Source: Symbiodinium natans (Eukaryota; Sar; Dinophyceae; Suessiales; Symbiodiniaceae). From it: DNA of 64,000 nucleotides. Shown here in pieces: positions 23,301 through 34,889 of this stretch. Numbering within the stretch: position 1 is the first letter of the stretch; every line of letters starts with the position of its first letter. Under the pieces are notes generated by a model. It was not told where the DNA came from. It worked only from the letters and a program-made list of their open reading frames with translations, and searched no databases. The position numbers and the translations under genes were made by a program. The DNA is taken from NCBI GenBank assembly GCA_905221605.1, contig CAJNDS010002217.1, positions 308,501 through 372,500 on the forward strand. The letters run 5' to 3'.

Positions 23301-24430
23301 GCCACTCTGTCCCTCACAGTCCTGCAGCAAAACACGATCAGGAGGCTGTGGTTTTCCCTGACCTTATCGGCTGCATGGCAGATGACGGCACAGCCAAGGC
23401 ATCATGAGGGTGATCAAATTGAGCAAATCTGAGAGGTGAGCGACTCTGCGGGGCACTTGCATCAAAATGAAGAAGATGATGGCTCCACACTGAGATACCA
23501 AAAGGCAACGAATACTTGCGAACCCTTATGGCTCCGTGCTCCCTTGTAACCGAGTCGAGAAACATATGCCATGTCAAAGACAAGCAAGTGCTCGAAGGCC
23601 AAGCCTGACAACTCAAATCACTCAAATGACTCAAAGCTCAGGCAGTCTTGTTCGATGCTCATCTGGACAAACATGGACCAACATGAGCCCATGTGCGCCT
23701 GTTTGGTTAGAATGCTGCCTTCGCTGTGCGCAGCATGCGACTAATGTGACCAACACGCCCTCACCAATGGTCTACCCATTCTGCTTGCATCCAAGAGGCT
23801 GTGGTGTGTAATAAATAACGAGGGTGTAAGCAAATCTTGGACAATCATGGAATCAAGTCACGATGTCCGCAGCTGCCATCATGCTACACAACATGCATCA
23901 GAAAATCAGCCCAGATGCATAAATACTGTCAAGAAGATCAGGTAGCCAACGAAGCCTCTAACTGAACAGAAGTAATGTTTGGGCGCCAGGCATCTACCTA
24001 CCGCCGAAGGCAACAATTGCCCATGACCAGCAAGTGCTGCATCATCAGTTGCAGGTGCTCCTAGCATTCCTAGATAACAGACTCCAGAACCTGCCTTTGC
24101 TGAGCTTTATGTGATAAGTCTTCCTGAGCAGGCACGAAGCGGAAGAGCGGAGATGATGAAAGGACAAGAAAGCAATAGAGAGAAAGGTCGAGGAAGTAAC
24201 CAATCGAGCTTAAACAGAAGCTAGAGCATGCTAATGGCACTCTGTGGCTTCTGGGGCCTTGAAGCCCCCGAGGCCCAGGATGGCCTTGATCGGCTGCTTG
24301 CAGGCAAGGTTCGGGAACAAATTTTTCCGAATTCCAGCAGAATTGAGCAGGAGGGAGGCCGTCGCCACATCATCCTCCTCAATGACTCAAGAACATTGGC
24401 ATGCAATGGCATGCACTGGGTCTGTCGAAC
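20302..24430. other. Unidentified stretch with scattered candidate minus-strand exons
   Basis: No named gene. Minus-strand pieces with protein texture: about 21090-21290 (MDLICILLIKGRMLDKGCSA, then RVSQCEYGFS), 22761-22895 (LAVPFILSLEEFVSDNW, then SPDLDSEEPAKASKG) and about 23200-23330 (RDRVAKRVSVERLSRTR, then VVPIDSLVEIRIV). An AT dinucleotide repeat lies at 21630-21655. The remainder, including 21350-22700 and 23640-24200, shows nothing I can support on either strand. Confidence 0.3.
21630..21655. repeat. TA dinucleotide microsatellite
   Basis: Alternating TA/CA units within an otherwise mixed sequence. Confidence 0.85.
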
Positions 24431-24439
24431 GAGAACCTG

Positions 24440-26830
24440 TCGGTCACAAGTTGTAGAAAACTTGGCCCATGCGCATGAGAGCTGCACTTGCTCATCTGCC
24501 GCTTTACGATACATGTCACATGTCAGCGCCGCCTGGGATTGCGCAGCCATGCATCAAGCGGCTTTGGCAGCTCGCCGACACATGGGGAACATGAGCAAAT
24601 GTGTCGACTGCGAATGTCCATGCGACTGCTTCGTGACATGAGAAAAGTTGTGGCTCAGGCTTCTCTCATAACAGCAATCTAGAGCCAAAAGTTGAAGCAG
24701 ACTGGATGTTCTTGGATGTTGAAAGCTTGAAAGCGAGGTTAGTGCTGAGCTGCTGGGGTAAGCACTGATTGTGTGGCCACCGATACCAGTCGGTATATGC
24801 CTCACATTAGAAAGCAAACGCATCCATTCAGTGAGTGGTTCCACTGCCTACTGAAGCCTTGCCTCCAGCCAGGACAGCCTCGCCGTCACCTTGGCTTCTG
24901 AAGGCCAAATGCACAACCTTCGCGCCGCCATTTGCACAACCTTAAAACTTGACAGGCTTGCCAGCACATGACACCATAAGGGCTAGACATTGCTGCGGTC
25001 GAACGGGGAATAAGGATGAATCTGCAGCATCGCAGCTCACTACCACTTCAGCGATGTGGTGTACTCGGTGTTTGATTGGCCGCCTCTCTTGTAGAGCTCA
25101 TCATCTGACCTATATACATCAGACAGGTGATCAATCAGAAACATGCCGGCTGTTTGCGGGCCTGTCTCAACATCCATGTTGGACACCACAAGATCACAAT
25201 GCGGGTATGTCCTTGGGGAATGGCTCAAGAGAGCTCCACCCCCTTCTCTTCACTACAGTAAGGTTGCTGCACTGGGCCTCGATACATGAAAAAAACTCCC
25301 AGCTCCTGGTTGTTCCATTTTGCTCTCACTGACAAAGTTCTGGGTCGTTAACATCGCCAACGCATGTTAACATCAATTCACGTCCTTCTCAGGAATGAAG
25401 AGAGGTATTGCCTTCGCAGCAGGCTGTGTAGCCACGAACCCATCATTATTCTGAGGACCAGGCAGCATGGTAGAGCTCGTAAAACGTCATCAGCAGAACC
25501 TTCAAGGTGGTAATTCTTCCAGATGGCAGATGGGAGGTGACTCTGAAACAGCGCAAAGCCACGAAGCCACCTCGTAGGGCACAAACACAACTGCCCGGAA
25601 AGAGGTGATGCTGGAATAGGATGCGCCCTCAGCCTCGGAAAAGTGTCACTCAAGCACTTCATCTGCATTCTCGTTGACGGAGCCCTAGAGCCTTACAAAA
25701 CTTGGCTATGCTTTGTAGCCTGACCCCACCCTCTAACATCGGCAGACCTGTGATTCCATTGCTCCGACAATCTCCGACGCTAAGGTCGAAGACCAACTTC
25801 ATTTGCTCTGCTGAGTCGCTTGCGCTTTCTCGAAGGGATTGGAGATGCATGAATCGCAAGATGATGTCCGAGCCGCTACCTTCCGCATGCAAGGGTAGGA
25901 CGGGGAGGAGAGGGAGGAGGGAGAGGAAGGGAGGAGGGGGAGGAGGGGGAGGAAGGGGAGGAGGGAGAGGAAGGGAGGAGGGGGAGGAGGGGGAGGAGGG
26001 GGGGGGAGCACTGGGCCTAAGCTCGTGTCTTCGCAAACGTAAACGATGGCGACCATACTCTGAAAAAGCTTCAAGGCTCGATTTGATGCTCACACATACG
26101 CTTGTTATTGAAGGTTCAGGGCCTGGATGAACGAGGCCAATCAGGAAAAAAAACAAAACAGACGTATGCTCAAATTGCCGAGGCACCTTGTGAGACTGAC
26201 TTGGACACTTCGCTGATAGCAACATTGAAGGCTTCCTGGCCGGGAAATCAGAGTCAGGAGACTTCAATGCAGCATTGTGTACTGAGTCATACTGAGTCTA
26301 CTGCCTTGTTGTCATCGCATTCACCTCGTCATCTTCACATCTTCTTAATGGTTGATGGATGCACAAGCTGTGCTTCGACAGTCCAGTGGATTGTTGCCCA
26401 AAGCACGGCACTGCTGCCCTTCCACAGCAGCACTTCATCCCATCTCCTGCAGCAATGCCAATGCAAAGTGCACACGGGATCACACAGGTAGCACAACAAA
26501 AGCACCACAAACAACAACAGCACACCAAGGCTGTCAGCATCCTTGGAAAATAGCTGCCTCCCTGCCTCGGCAAATCACCGCATTGGAAGCCGAAGGAGCA
26601 TGCGCTGGCTACGGAAGCGTGCATCTTTCCTAGCCATGCACGCGCGCACACAGACAGAGTGAAGATTCCTGCCCGAAACGATCGCGCGGAGACTCGGACG
26701 ATGTGACTCTGGCTCATCTCATGGGCTTACAACATTTCCAACAATCACAGCTCGCAACGCTGCAAGCAAAGGCCGCGACTCGATGACATGAAAGCCAAAG
26801 CCACGTGAGGCTGGGATGTCAACTCCTGAG
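24440..26830 (-). CDS. Unidentified minus-strand gene, four candidate exons
   Basis: The product is not recognised. Exons with good texture, high to low: about 26719-26830 (GVDIPASRGFGFHVIESRPL); about 25665-25880 (SGSDIILRFMHLQSLRESA, SAEQMKLVFDLSVGD, GVRLQSIAKFCKALG); about 25090-25200 (GPQTAGMFLIDHLSDVYRSD, then DELYK); about 24450-24532 (AALTCDMYRKAADEQVQLS), which begins right after CCCAG. Between the first two lies the GGA tract at 25895-26010, which would be intronic. Grouping them as one gene is an inference from strand and spacing only. The block EQMKLVFDLSVGD has a faint EF-hand look but lacks a full loop. Confidence 0.35.
25895..26010. repeat. GGGAGGA purine minisatellite
   Basis: About 115 bp of GGAGGG/GGAAGG units, pure purine on the plus strand and ending in G8. 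It encodes only proline/serine or glycine/arginine repeats and is taken as non-coding. Confidence 0.85.
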
Positions 26831-26839
26831 CAGAACACA

Positions 26840-27390
26840 CAGTTTTCCCAGTCTGTGCTCAAACTCGCACAAACCAGCAGCCTTTCACAAAACCCTCCAT
26901 CCATCCCTGAGTGCTGAGCCAGATTGATAGCGCATTTTTTCGGCCAAGAATGGCGCAATCGCCGCGAACTGCACAAGGGGGTCTTGTGCCTCGCATTTGG
27001 AAACCGTGTGCGAACCGAAACGCGCAAGTTTGCACATTAGTGCAGACAGCACACGCATGCACCTGTGCAATCCACTGACTCCTCACACTTGCTCAGTTCC
27101 TACTGTCAGATGCAATAGCTGCGAGGGGCAAGGCACTTTAGTGCCCTGCCTGAAAACTGCAAAAATTGAAAAAGAGCCTTTTTGCGACGACGACGACGAC
27201 GACGAGTCGTAAAATAACACGAGCCATATTCACAAAAGCATACTCTTGGAAATGACTAGTAGTCATCGCAGTACAAAACAATCATGATAAGTCATCGCAA
27301 GTTGAATCATGAATTCCGCATAATGAGTAAAAAGAGTAAGAGTCGAACCTACTCAGTGCGCGTGCAAAGCTGCACAGCTAAGTGTTTACT
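26840..27390. other. No supported gene
   Basis: Short frames on both strands without motif. A GAC trinucleotide run sits at 27187-27204. Base composition becomes more AT-rich after 27200. Confidence 0.4.
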
Positions 27391-27439
27391 GCCACTGCCC
27401 CGCTTGCCCCACTTGCTCTGGCCCCCTGGTGGAAAACGA

Positions 27440-27548
27440 CATTGCCCGCTTGCCCCGCTTGCCCCGCTTGCCCCGCTTGCCCCGCTTGCCCGCTTGCCCC
27501 GCTTGCCCCGCTTGCCCCGCTTGCCCCGCTTGCCCCGCTTGCCCCACT
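27440..27548. repeat. 9-bp minisatellite, unit GCTTGCCCC
   Basis: About twelve tandem units of GCTTGCCCC with one deleted base. As the unit is a multiple of three, all frames stay open and give LPR, ACP or similar repeats, so the frames across it are not evidence of a gene. Related decayed units recur at 27748-27790. Confidence 0.9.
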
Positions 27549-28314
27549 TATAGTAGTGACTCGGAGAAGGAAGAGGCGAGGGGGGAGGGCTCGGGGAAGG
27601 ATGGGGGTGGGGGTAGGGGCGGCAAAGGGAAAAATGGAGCCACAAGTCTGCCTCAGAAAGCCGGATTGAGGCAGACTTGGCTGGCGTGAGCCCCAAAGAC
27701 GGCCCGGATTGAGTCAGGGCGAGCACGGGCCAAGCTTGGTCGAGCTTGCCCCACTTGCCCCACATGCCTCACTTGCCCCACTGCACCACTGCCCCTCTCG
27801 TCCCACTTCCCCAATTCGCGTTCGCCGTGGGCGACCGCAGTGCAAAAGTCGGAATTTCCACCGTCTTTAGTCCTACCCTTCTTTCTAAGAAGGCTAGAGG
27901 CCAAGAAGCCTGGATGCGATTTAAATGTTTCAAACATAGTAATGTAAATAATACAAATAATTGAAATCCCGGAGGGGGGGGAGGGGGGGGGGGCAGCTCC
28001 TTTTTAGTGGAGGAATTGGAAGTAAAGAAATTACACACTTTACATATGAAGGCCCCCATTTAAATCTGAAGGCCCCCTCAGATTGAAATCATTTACGGGA
28101 GGGGACGTTGGCGTGCGGACTAGGACCCCCTTTCAGGACTTAAATTCTGCAAATTATTGAAATTATTTAGACATATTTAATTCCCTCCCTTAAATATGAA
28201 GGCCCCTATATAAACATGAAGGCTCCTCTATATTTAAACATTTAAATTTTGTAATTCTCCTCCCCGAATTAAATAGGTTTTGTGAAGGCCCCTATTTGAA
28301 TAACAGATTGTTCA

Positions 28315-28590
28315 GGCTACCATCTGAGCTGATCTGTGACATGGAGAGGCAAATCTGCGAATCTGCGTTTAATCGAGAAAAAACTCAAATCTGCGAATCT
28401 GCGTTTTCTCGAGGAAAAGCAGATTTCAACTCTGGAAATCTGCGTTTTCTCGAGGAAACGCAGATTCGCAGATTTGTAGATTTGTTTCTGGCTACCGTCC
28501 GAGTTGATCTGTGGCATGGAGGGGGGGGGGGGTCATCTTCAAATCTGCATTTTCTCGAGGAAACGCAGATTCGCAGAACCGCACAGCGCC
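28315..28590. repeat. 175-bp direct repeat carrying palindromes centred on CTCGAG
   Basis: GGCTACCATCTGAGCTGATC at 28315 recurs as GGCTACCGTCCGAGTTGATC at 28490, a period of 175 bp. Inside each copy are inverted repeats built from AATCTGCG and TTTTCTCGAGG. The best hairpin is at 28437-28466: AATCTGCGTTT pairs with AAACGCAGATT around CTCGAG. CTCGAG centres stand at 28408, 28449 and 28554. Confidence 0.8.
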
Positions 28591-28765
28591 GTGAGTTTGG
28601 CCTTACACTCTTCCCACTGCGCCATGCATCATGAGCAAAACGAACATAAACTTATGTAGCATAGATAATATCGTGTATACACATATATGTATATACCTAA
28701 CATGCTGTCAGTTGCATCTGGACGTACTGCAGCTTGGCTTTCTTAGACGGGGGGGTACCACCCAT

Positions 28766-28830
28766 ATATATATATATATATATATATATCTATCTATCTA
28801 TCTATATCTATATATACATATACATATAAA
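28766..28830. repeat. TA and TATC microsatellite
   Basis: Alternating TA changes to TATC/TATA tetranucleotides and then to TACATA. Confidence 0.9.
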
Positions 28831-28863
28831 CATATGTGGATATATACATGTTACATGCACGTG

Positions 28864-29049
28864 CTGTTCCACTCGGGCAGATGCCATAGCACGGAAGTCA
28901 TGCAGCCAAGCGGTCATCCCCTCCTCCGGAACATGTGCCTTACTACCGAGAACGCCAACAAGGTTGCCAACAGCAATGTCATCGAAACTTGCTCTCACAG
29001 GCTTGGCCAATTGATGTGCTAGGTCCGCCTCCAAGGTGCCTCCAAAGAA
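28864..29049 (-). CDS. Candidate exon, unidentified protein
   Basis: A minus-strand frame reads FFGGTLEADLAHQLAKPVRA, then FDDIAVGNLVGVLG, then EEGMTAWLHDFRAMASARVE. It is rich in acidic and small residues, has no repeats and ends before the TA repeat. No family is recognised. The plus strand over the same bases has only short poor frames. Confidence 0.4.
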
Positions 29050-29059
29050 TCCCAGCAGA

Positions 29060-30570
29060 GGTCTCAGAAGCCACATGCATCGTTTGCAACTTGAAGCTGT
29101 TGGGCGAGGCAATAGGCTGACCTTAGCGCGGCACAAGCCAAGGCGCTGCACGAAAGGCCAGAAAAGGCGGCATGAGTAAGGCGGGTGGGTACCTCGGCTG
29201 TTGGTGTGATTTCTTGGCTGCAACCGTCTGCGGAGACTTGAGGAGGTCACATAGCAGCACGTCCGCGCGTGATGCCAAGGAGTCTGTCAAGGCTCATGCA
29301 AAGCCACGCGAGGTCAAACATGTCCTGTCACGTTCCCTCAAACATGCGGCAATCCTGACGTGCGTCTCTGTGCATGTGAATGCTATTTTCGACAGGGCCC
29401 AGTGCCTCGTATGCACCTTGTGTACTCTGTGTCAAACTACTTTCGGCTCGAGCACCAGCACAAAGCGCATCCGATGCTCTGACTGTCACTGAACTGACTC
29501 ATGTGAATTTCGACATGATCTTCCATTAGAATGGCGCAGCCCCCGCCGGTGATCTCATGATTCCCACCCCATCCGAACTCGTGTGGATATGTTAAGCCCG
29601 CCCCTCATCATGATGCTGACATATGTTCGCCGATTCTCATCTGTGTTGCAGCCCTCTCGGGCAGTGCAAAAACCGAAGAAACGATGAACCGAACAGAAGC
29701 ATGCAGATTTGGATTGTTGCAAGGTGACATGAAATGATGTGGAGATTGGCCGCCAGAAGAAAGAAGGACGTGGCAAGGTGTTGCCGGCACATCCCACGAA
29801 GTGGTACTGTGGTGTCTCTCTGGAAAAGCTCCATGTTCCAAGGGCTGACAGAGCAGACTGAGAGGTCTTGAGGCCTGATGGTCGACCGACTCGTGAAATT
29901 CGTGTAGCTACCGCGTGTTAGTAACATGATGTTACAACACAAGCTTCTGAAGCATGCTTTGAGTACGAAGTGTGCGGCCGAATCTGGGCTCTCAAGCCAC
30001 ATCAAACCCGCAACGAACTGCATGACAACACAGTTTAGGCAAGATGGAACCCTGAATGCACTATCCTCACCTGAACAACACAAACCGCTGGCAGACGTGG
30101 TAGGCGACTCGGGCATGGCCCAAACAACACGAGAGCAAAACACGCGCTGCGTAGATAGTTAGCACATCAAGGTATGCGTATTCAGCGTTTCAAGATTCCT
30201 CCATTCTTTTCTGGTTGCAACAAGCAGGCAAGGTATACAGCTCGGGTCTTGGTGGGCAGGTCACAACTCGCGGCTTGCCTTTCACGACAAGTTCGAACAG
30301 CTGCTCTGCCAAAGAGTCGATGTCCTGTGATCAAGTATGAGTGAAGAGAGACCAGCCATCATGCCGATCAGCCATGACAGCCCATCACACTCAAGCCATG
30401 TGAAGCCTGAAAACCTTTGAGATAGTGACCGCCGCATGTGCGCACCAGTGTTCCTCTTAGGTGCTCGCCAAGCCTCAGACCATTGTCCATCAATAGGCGC
30501 ATGGATCACGTCTCACGAGATATTGTATGAGTGCTCTCTTGGACTTGGGTCAAACGAAACCCAGGCACTG
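29060..30570. other. No supported gene
   Basis: Frames of 75-168 residues exist on both strands, for example 29637-30143 minus. They are rich in Cys/Leu/Ser and carry no motif, and I cannot choose a strand or borders. Confidence 0.3.
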
Positions 30571-30579
30571 GGTCTTGTC

Positions 30580-30930
30580 TCAGCAGCTGTCCGCTCTAAG
30601 CTGCCGACCAGGCAAAGCGACTGTCGGCAGAACAAGTGCCATGAAGCTGGCAATACCGGTCGTCAAAGGAGTGATCCTGGCGACTGGCACGTTGCTGAGG
30701 CTTGAAGCTCTCATTAGCCCTCGCAGCAACCCTTTCTCTTGCAAAGCTCTTGCAAAGAATGCCGCCACTCCTCAATCTGAATCTGATATTTGGGCAGCAG
30801 CGCCCGCCACATCGCAGAGATAGCAACGGGATAAGACGCATGATGCCTGAACAGCATCACAACTATCGCTTCCATCGAGCAAGCCTGAGTTGCGAGAAGC
30901 ATCTAGGGCATCTGGCCCAGTGCTGAGGAC
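30580..30930 (-). CDS. Candidate exons, unidentified protein
   Basis: One minus-strand frame (30580-30768) gives AAFFARALQEKGLLRGLMRA, then SSLSNVPVARITPLTTGIA. A second (about 30840-30930) gives TVLSTGPDALDASRNSGLLD. Both look helical with normal composition. No family is assigned, and the join between them is not resolved. Confidence 0.3.
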
Positions 30931-31179
30931 GGTCAAGCGTGTTGGAAGTTCTTTCGGCACCTTCGCCTCACCTGCAGGAGTTTGGAGTTGTGCTTACGAC
31001 TGACATCCGCTGGCATCCGCCAGCATGCGGGCTATCACTGGCCTGCCGGCTTGGCCGGTGTGAGCCTCGGGGCAACCGAGTGCAACCATGGAGCAAGCAG
31101 CTGCAGACATTTGCGGACAAGTTGCAGACAGGCACAGATAAACAAACAAACACGCAAGCACACACTGCCTGATTGACTA

Positions 31180-31345
31180 CCTGACCGACTGACCGACTGA
31201 CTGACTGACTGACACTTGCACCCACCTGTTCAACATTGCCGAGGGCATGAGCTTCCTTGAAGGCAAGCTGAACTCCGCCTTCAAGAAGTGAAGAAGTCAA
31301 GACGTCAAGACGTCAAGACGTCAAGAAGTCAAGCACAAGTCAAGC
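31180..31345. repeat. CTGA microsatellite and GTCAAGAC(A/G) minisatellite
   Basis: GACTGACT units at 31180-31213. Separately, GTCAAGAC and GTCAAGCACAA units stand in tandem at 31290-31352. Confidence 0.85.
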
Positions 31346-31697
31346 ACAAGTCAAGAAAGCGATGGGTGCACTCTCTCTCCGCATGTGCCCTGTATGTTCA
31401 AGGGATTTTGCTCGGGCCTCATCACCAAAGTCACGCCAAGCTTCGGCAGAAAGTGCCAGATTCTCAAAAGAGGCGCACGGTTCACAGCGTCAGTCAAGGG
31501 AAGGTCAGTAGAACTCAGTGGCCAGCCAAAATATCTTGAAACGTGACCGGCCAACCCGGGCCTTAGACAAAAAACAGATTGCAAAGGTCGGGTTTGAGGA
31601 AAGATGAGGAAAGGAGCACTGAAGAGGCTCTCTCAGTCTCTAAGAGTCTGCATCTGTGTGAAGCATTTATGTTGAGCGGTAGCGGAGTGATGCATGT

Positions 31698-31787
31698 CTT
31701 GCGCAAAAGCATTTCGATGTAGAGCACTTTTGGGTGGAACATGCTTTTCTTGTCGTACAGCATAACCTCATACAACATTCCAATCAT
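31698..31787 (-). CDS. Candidate first exon, unidentified protein
   Basis: From an ATG at 31787 the minus strand reads MIGMLYEVMLYDKKSM, then HPKVLYIEMLLRK. The ATG is placed one base after TAAGTAG, so that AG could be a trans-splice acceptor and this the protein start. Immediately upstream another open stretch reads TYRNSLVEEEQESVE, which would instead make this an internal exon. No family is recognised. Confidence 0.3.
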
Positions 31788-31799
31788 CCTACTTATGTC

Positions 31800-33480
31800 T
31801 CAACCGATTCCTGCTCCTCTTCGACAAGAGAGTTACGGTACGTGCCTGGCGTGACCATTTACTTGATCTCTGGACAGTGCATATCTCTCTCGTTTGCATT
31901 ATGAAAGTTGAGGCTGTTGCAGAGGGGCAACGCATCAGCGTAAACCGTGGCTAGTTACCCAATTTCCTACCCGGAGCGTCAAGACACTGATCACACTGAT
32001 CAGATCTATCTGTTGCAAGTACACGTTAAAACAAGATTATTCAAACGTCGGGGCGTTCTGCGATTGCATCCCAACATGTCTTGCCCTGGCTCCCTAAACC
32101 TTGTCGTGGTTACAACACCCCTTTGTCATCAAACAGTGTTGCAAGGTTCGTCCGATGAGACCCATGGCAGCTGTCGTGACTGCGGTGCGTTTCGAGAAAG
32201 AATATGCATCAGCCAACATGCAGGCGGGCATAATTGCGGGCCTGCATGTGCATGTTGTAATTCAGAATTTTGCGACTGCACTCCCTGCCCTTCAGCAGTC
32301 CCGCTCACCCAGCTAGAAGCGTACTGGCATCGTTCTCCCTCATTGTTTGCCTCTTCACTCCCTTCTCCACAAGCTCTCACACCCCCGTGCGTCAGCACCT
32401 GTGTTTCGCGATCGAATCCGAACGGGCCGATCACATGCCGCGCTTTTGGTTGAAAACAGCAAAGCACGTGATCTTGCACAGCTCAGAGAGGTTGTCTTGG
32501 GGGGACTTCGAGATGCTTCGAGCTTCCAGCCTGGAGTGGCTTTGCCAACTCCATGCAGCGGCCAGCAGCCAGCGGAAGCCAAGTTAAAGGAGACAGCGGC
32601 CTTGGAAACCAAGATGAGCCTGTTTGCACAACCTCACACTCGCAACTGCCACCTCTATGAGAACAGCACAACGCAGTTCTTGCATGTTGTTGCCGCGTTC
32701 ACGTCTGGCTGTGCAGAGGGTGACAGAATGTTGCAGAAGTATTCCCACTTTTGTGGAGCAGGCAGGACATTGTGCGAAATGCATTGCCCGAGCTTATGTT
32801 CGCCGCCTTCCCAACTTAGGCAGTTCACGGAGTCTGCAGAGTCATCGGGTTATGCACACGACGTGAGCGTCGGCTGGCTCCGTCTCATGAACCTCGTGAG
32901 CAGCCTCTGAGCGGAGACCGTGGAAAAGCACAGCAGGAATTACGCAAACACAGCTTCAGCTTCCTTAGGCGCATATGAAAGCTGCCAGATGAGATGAGGG
33001 CAAAACACAATCAAGCTACAAAAGATCGACCTTCGATGAGGTTCAGAAAGTTGCAAAAATGCGAAAGTCGACCTGCACAAAAAGGCGAATGCTCCCGACT
33101 CGGCGAAGCCAAGCATTGAAATCACTGACAAGGATTGACGAGGTATACCAGATTATACCAGCCATCACGCAACATCCTGTCCATACAAGGCTTCAATATC
33201 CCCCGGAAACTGAGATGGCGGCAGCCCATTGGCCACGGTTCGTGTGCAGCACAGGCCGTGCAAAAGCAGCCAGCGCGTTGATCCTAATCAAGCAGTGCGC
33301 TCTTAGTCTTGCGAAACTACAGTAGCGCGACCATCAAAAACCAAAAAAAAACATCTTCTAAAAATCAGTCTGGGAGCAGCCCTTCGAGGCAATCTATGTG
33401 TAGGTGGCGCAGCTCGGAAACATCAACCTACTCAAAACATGCTTGCGCCCAACAGCCCCACACCCTTTCAAAAAAAAACC
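31800..33480. other. No supported gene
   Basis: The longest frame is plus 32347-32910 (187 codons), including ARDLAQLREVVLGGLRDASS. It lacks any family motif and has no minus-strand rival of good quality. As it is the only such plus-strand case, I do not call it. Confidence 0.3.
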
Positions 33481-33500
33481 ATCAAAGCACCTTCTCCACA

Positions 33501-33884
33501 TCAAAGATTTCGAACATCGATTCCACGATGTCCTCTAAGTCTCAGCCCAAAGAGCCTGCGCTCGCCTTTTGTGCTGTCTGAATGTCTGAATGTCCTGTGC
33601 CAAGAAAGCGAGTGGCTCTGACACCTCCAGCGAAGGCAACATCTATCAGGATGTGCGACCAAACGAACAAACAGGTCGAAGAGACCCGATGTGGCAGACC
33701 TCAGCACTGCACTGAAACCAGTCACAAGCAAAGACCACGAAGGAGCTCGTCCGGCTTGACTGCATCTGAGAGCAACGCAAGATTTGAAGGGGGCGCGTAT
33801 GTCTTTGGCGTCACACACCTGCAGCTTTCTCTCGAGCTGCAACATCACAAAAATGAAGGTTGGAGGTTTGTGTCGGCAGGTCAC
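33501..33884 (-). CDS. Candidate exons, unidentified protein
   Basis: The minus-strand frame contains FIFVMLQLERKLQVCDAKDI, later GFSAVLRSATSGLFDLFVRL, later HSDSTKGERRLFGLRLRGHR. The three blocks look coding and are separated by poorer sequence, probably introns. No family is recognised. Confidence 0.3.
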   Translation of the reverse strand: MTCRHKPPTFIFVMLQLERKLQVCDAKDIRAPFKSCVALRCSQAGRAPSWSLLVTGFSAVLRSATSGLFDLFVRLVAHPDRCCLRWRCQSHSLSWHRTFRHSDSTKGERRLFGLRLRGHRGIDVRNL

Positions 33885-34159
33885 TTACCTGTTTCCTAGA
33901 CATGCCGCATGCTGCTTCTTGAAGGAACCCAGCTTTTAAGTTTTGTTGAACACGGCTTTGTATCAAATCTTTGAGCCATAGTCGGAAGTGCGTGAGAAAT
34001 GCTTGGGAATCACCATGCCGGAGCGATCATCTTTGAGTAAGCACGTGACCTTACTTTATGGGATGAAAACGCTCCGGGCGTGTGATGTCAGCTGGAAAAG
34101 ATGAGAAAGACACAGGCTCATCCAGCGGTGCGATTAGAAAGCAGGACTGAGCAGGCCAA

Positions 34160-34350
34160 AGATGGCAAAACATTGCACCAGAAACCGAAGCGAAAAGAGA
34201 GAAACAAAACAGAACGGAATGGAGTGGAGCGCGCGAGGACGGAAAGGAGAATGCACAGAACAGAACGCACCACGACGACAAAACAGAACCGGATGGAGCG
34301 CAACGCAACGGGCCGAAACCAAAAGCAACACAACGCAACGCATTGGAAAA
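34160..34350. repeat. Degenerate purine-rich repeat, GAACGGAATGGAG-like
   Basis: About 190 bp of AACAGAACG, GGAATGGAG and CAACGC words in irregular tandem order. The long F/S/V- or K/R/T-rich frames across it are artefacts. Confidence 0.6.
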
Positions 34351-34889
34351 GACCTTGGGTTTTAAAGCTTGTCAAGTGGGGCAAAGGCCAACGACCGCCA
34401 ACGACAGCCAGCAACAGCAAATTCGCAAGCCGACGCACGTCAAACATCAAGGGCGGCACACTGACATGTCACACATGGTCTGGCAGTAAGACCAAGATGC
34501 AGATCGGTTCAGGTGCGGTGGAGTCATGCAACGGGAGAGAGCGGGAACGTGTCGCCAAGCAGTCATTGAACGGTCGATTCTCGCTGTGCTAAGCAAAGGC
34601 TCAGCCGTGATGCCGGGAATGTGCAAGGCCACAGGTTTGCAGGACTCGCCAACACACGTCCAACCTCGACGGCCAAATTGTTTCACGTTGTTAGCTAGCA
34701 TGTCCAAGTCGTTAACACTGCTGCACAGCTGAATGTTCCATGATGTGCGAGCACATCACGACATCTGTGACAGGTGACTCTGCTGATTCACAATCCACAA
34801 GCATCGTTTGTGCCGTGAAGTGATTCAGAGGGCCCCAATACGCAGTATCCAGATGCAGTATCACAGAGGTCAGTTGAACAAGCCCCCCC

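Larger units (their letters stand above)
27200..28860. other. AT-rich, repeat-dense island
   Basis: Composition differs from the rest of the window. It holds the GCTTGCCCC minisatellite, a G-rich strand near 27570-27625, G runs at 27970-27995 and 28521-28532, repeated AAATNTGAAGGCCCC words between 28040 and 28290, XhoI-centred palindromes (28370-28590), and TA/TATC repeats at 28766-28830. No credible coding frame is present. Confidence 0.7.

Noticed and set aside
25659-26267. 202-codon minus frame taken as one exon
   Set aside because: Its middle third is the GGA purine tract. Only the 25665-25880 part looks coding, so the tract is treated as intronic.
27349-27765. Open frames across the GCTTGCCCC minisatellite
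   Set aside because: The unit is 9 bp, so all frames stay open by arithmetic; the products are pure repeats.
28315-28590. CRISPR-like array
   Set aside because: Repeats are irregular, too few and palindromic with no spacer regularity, in a eukaryotic context.
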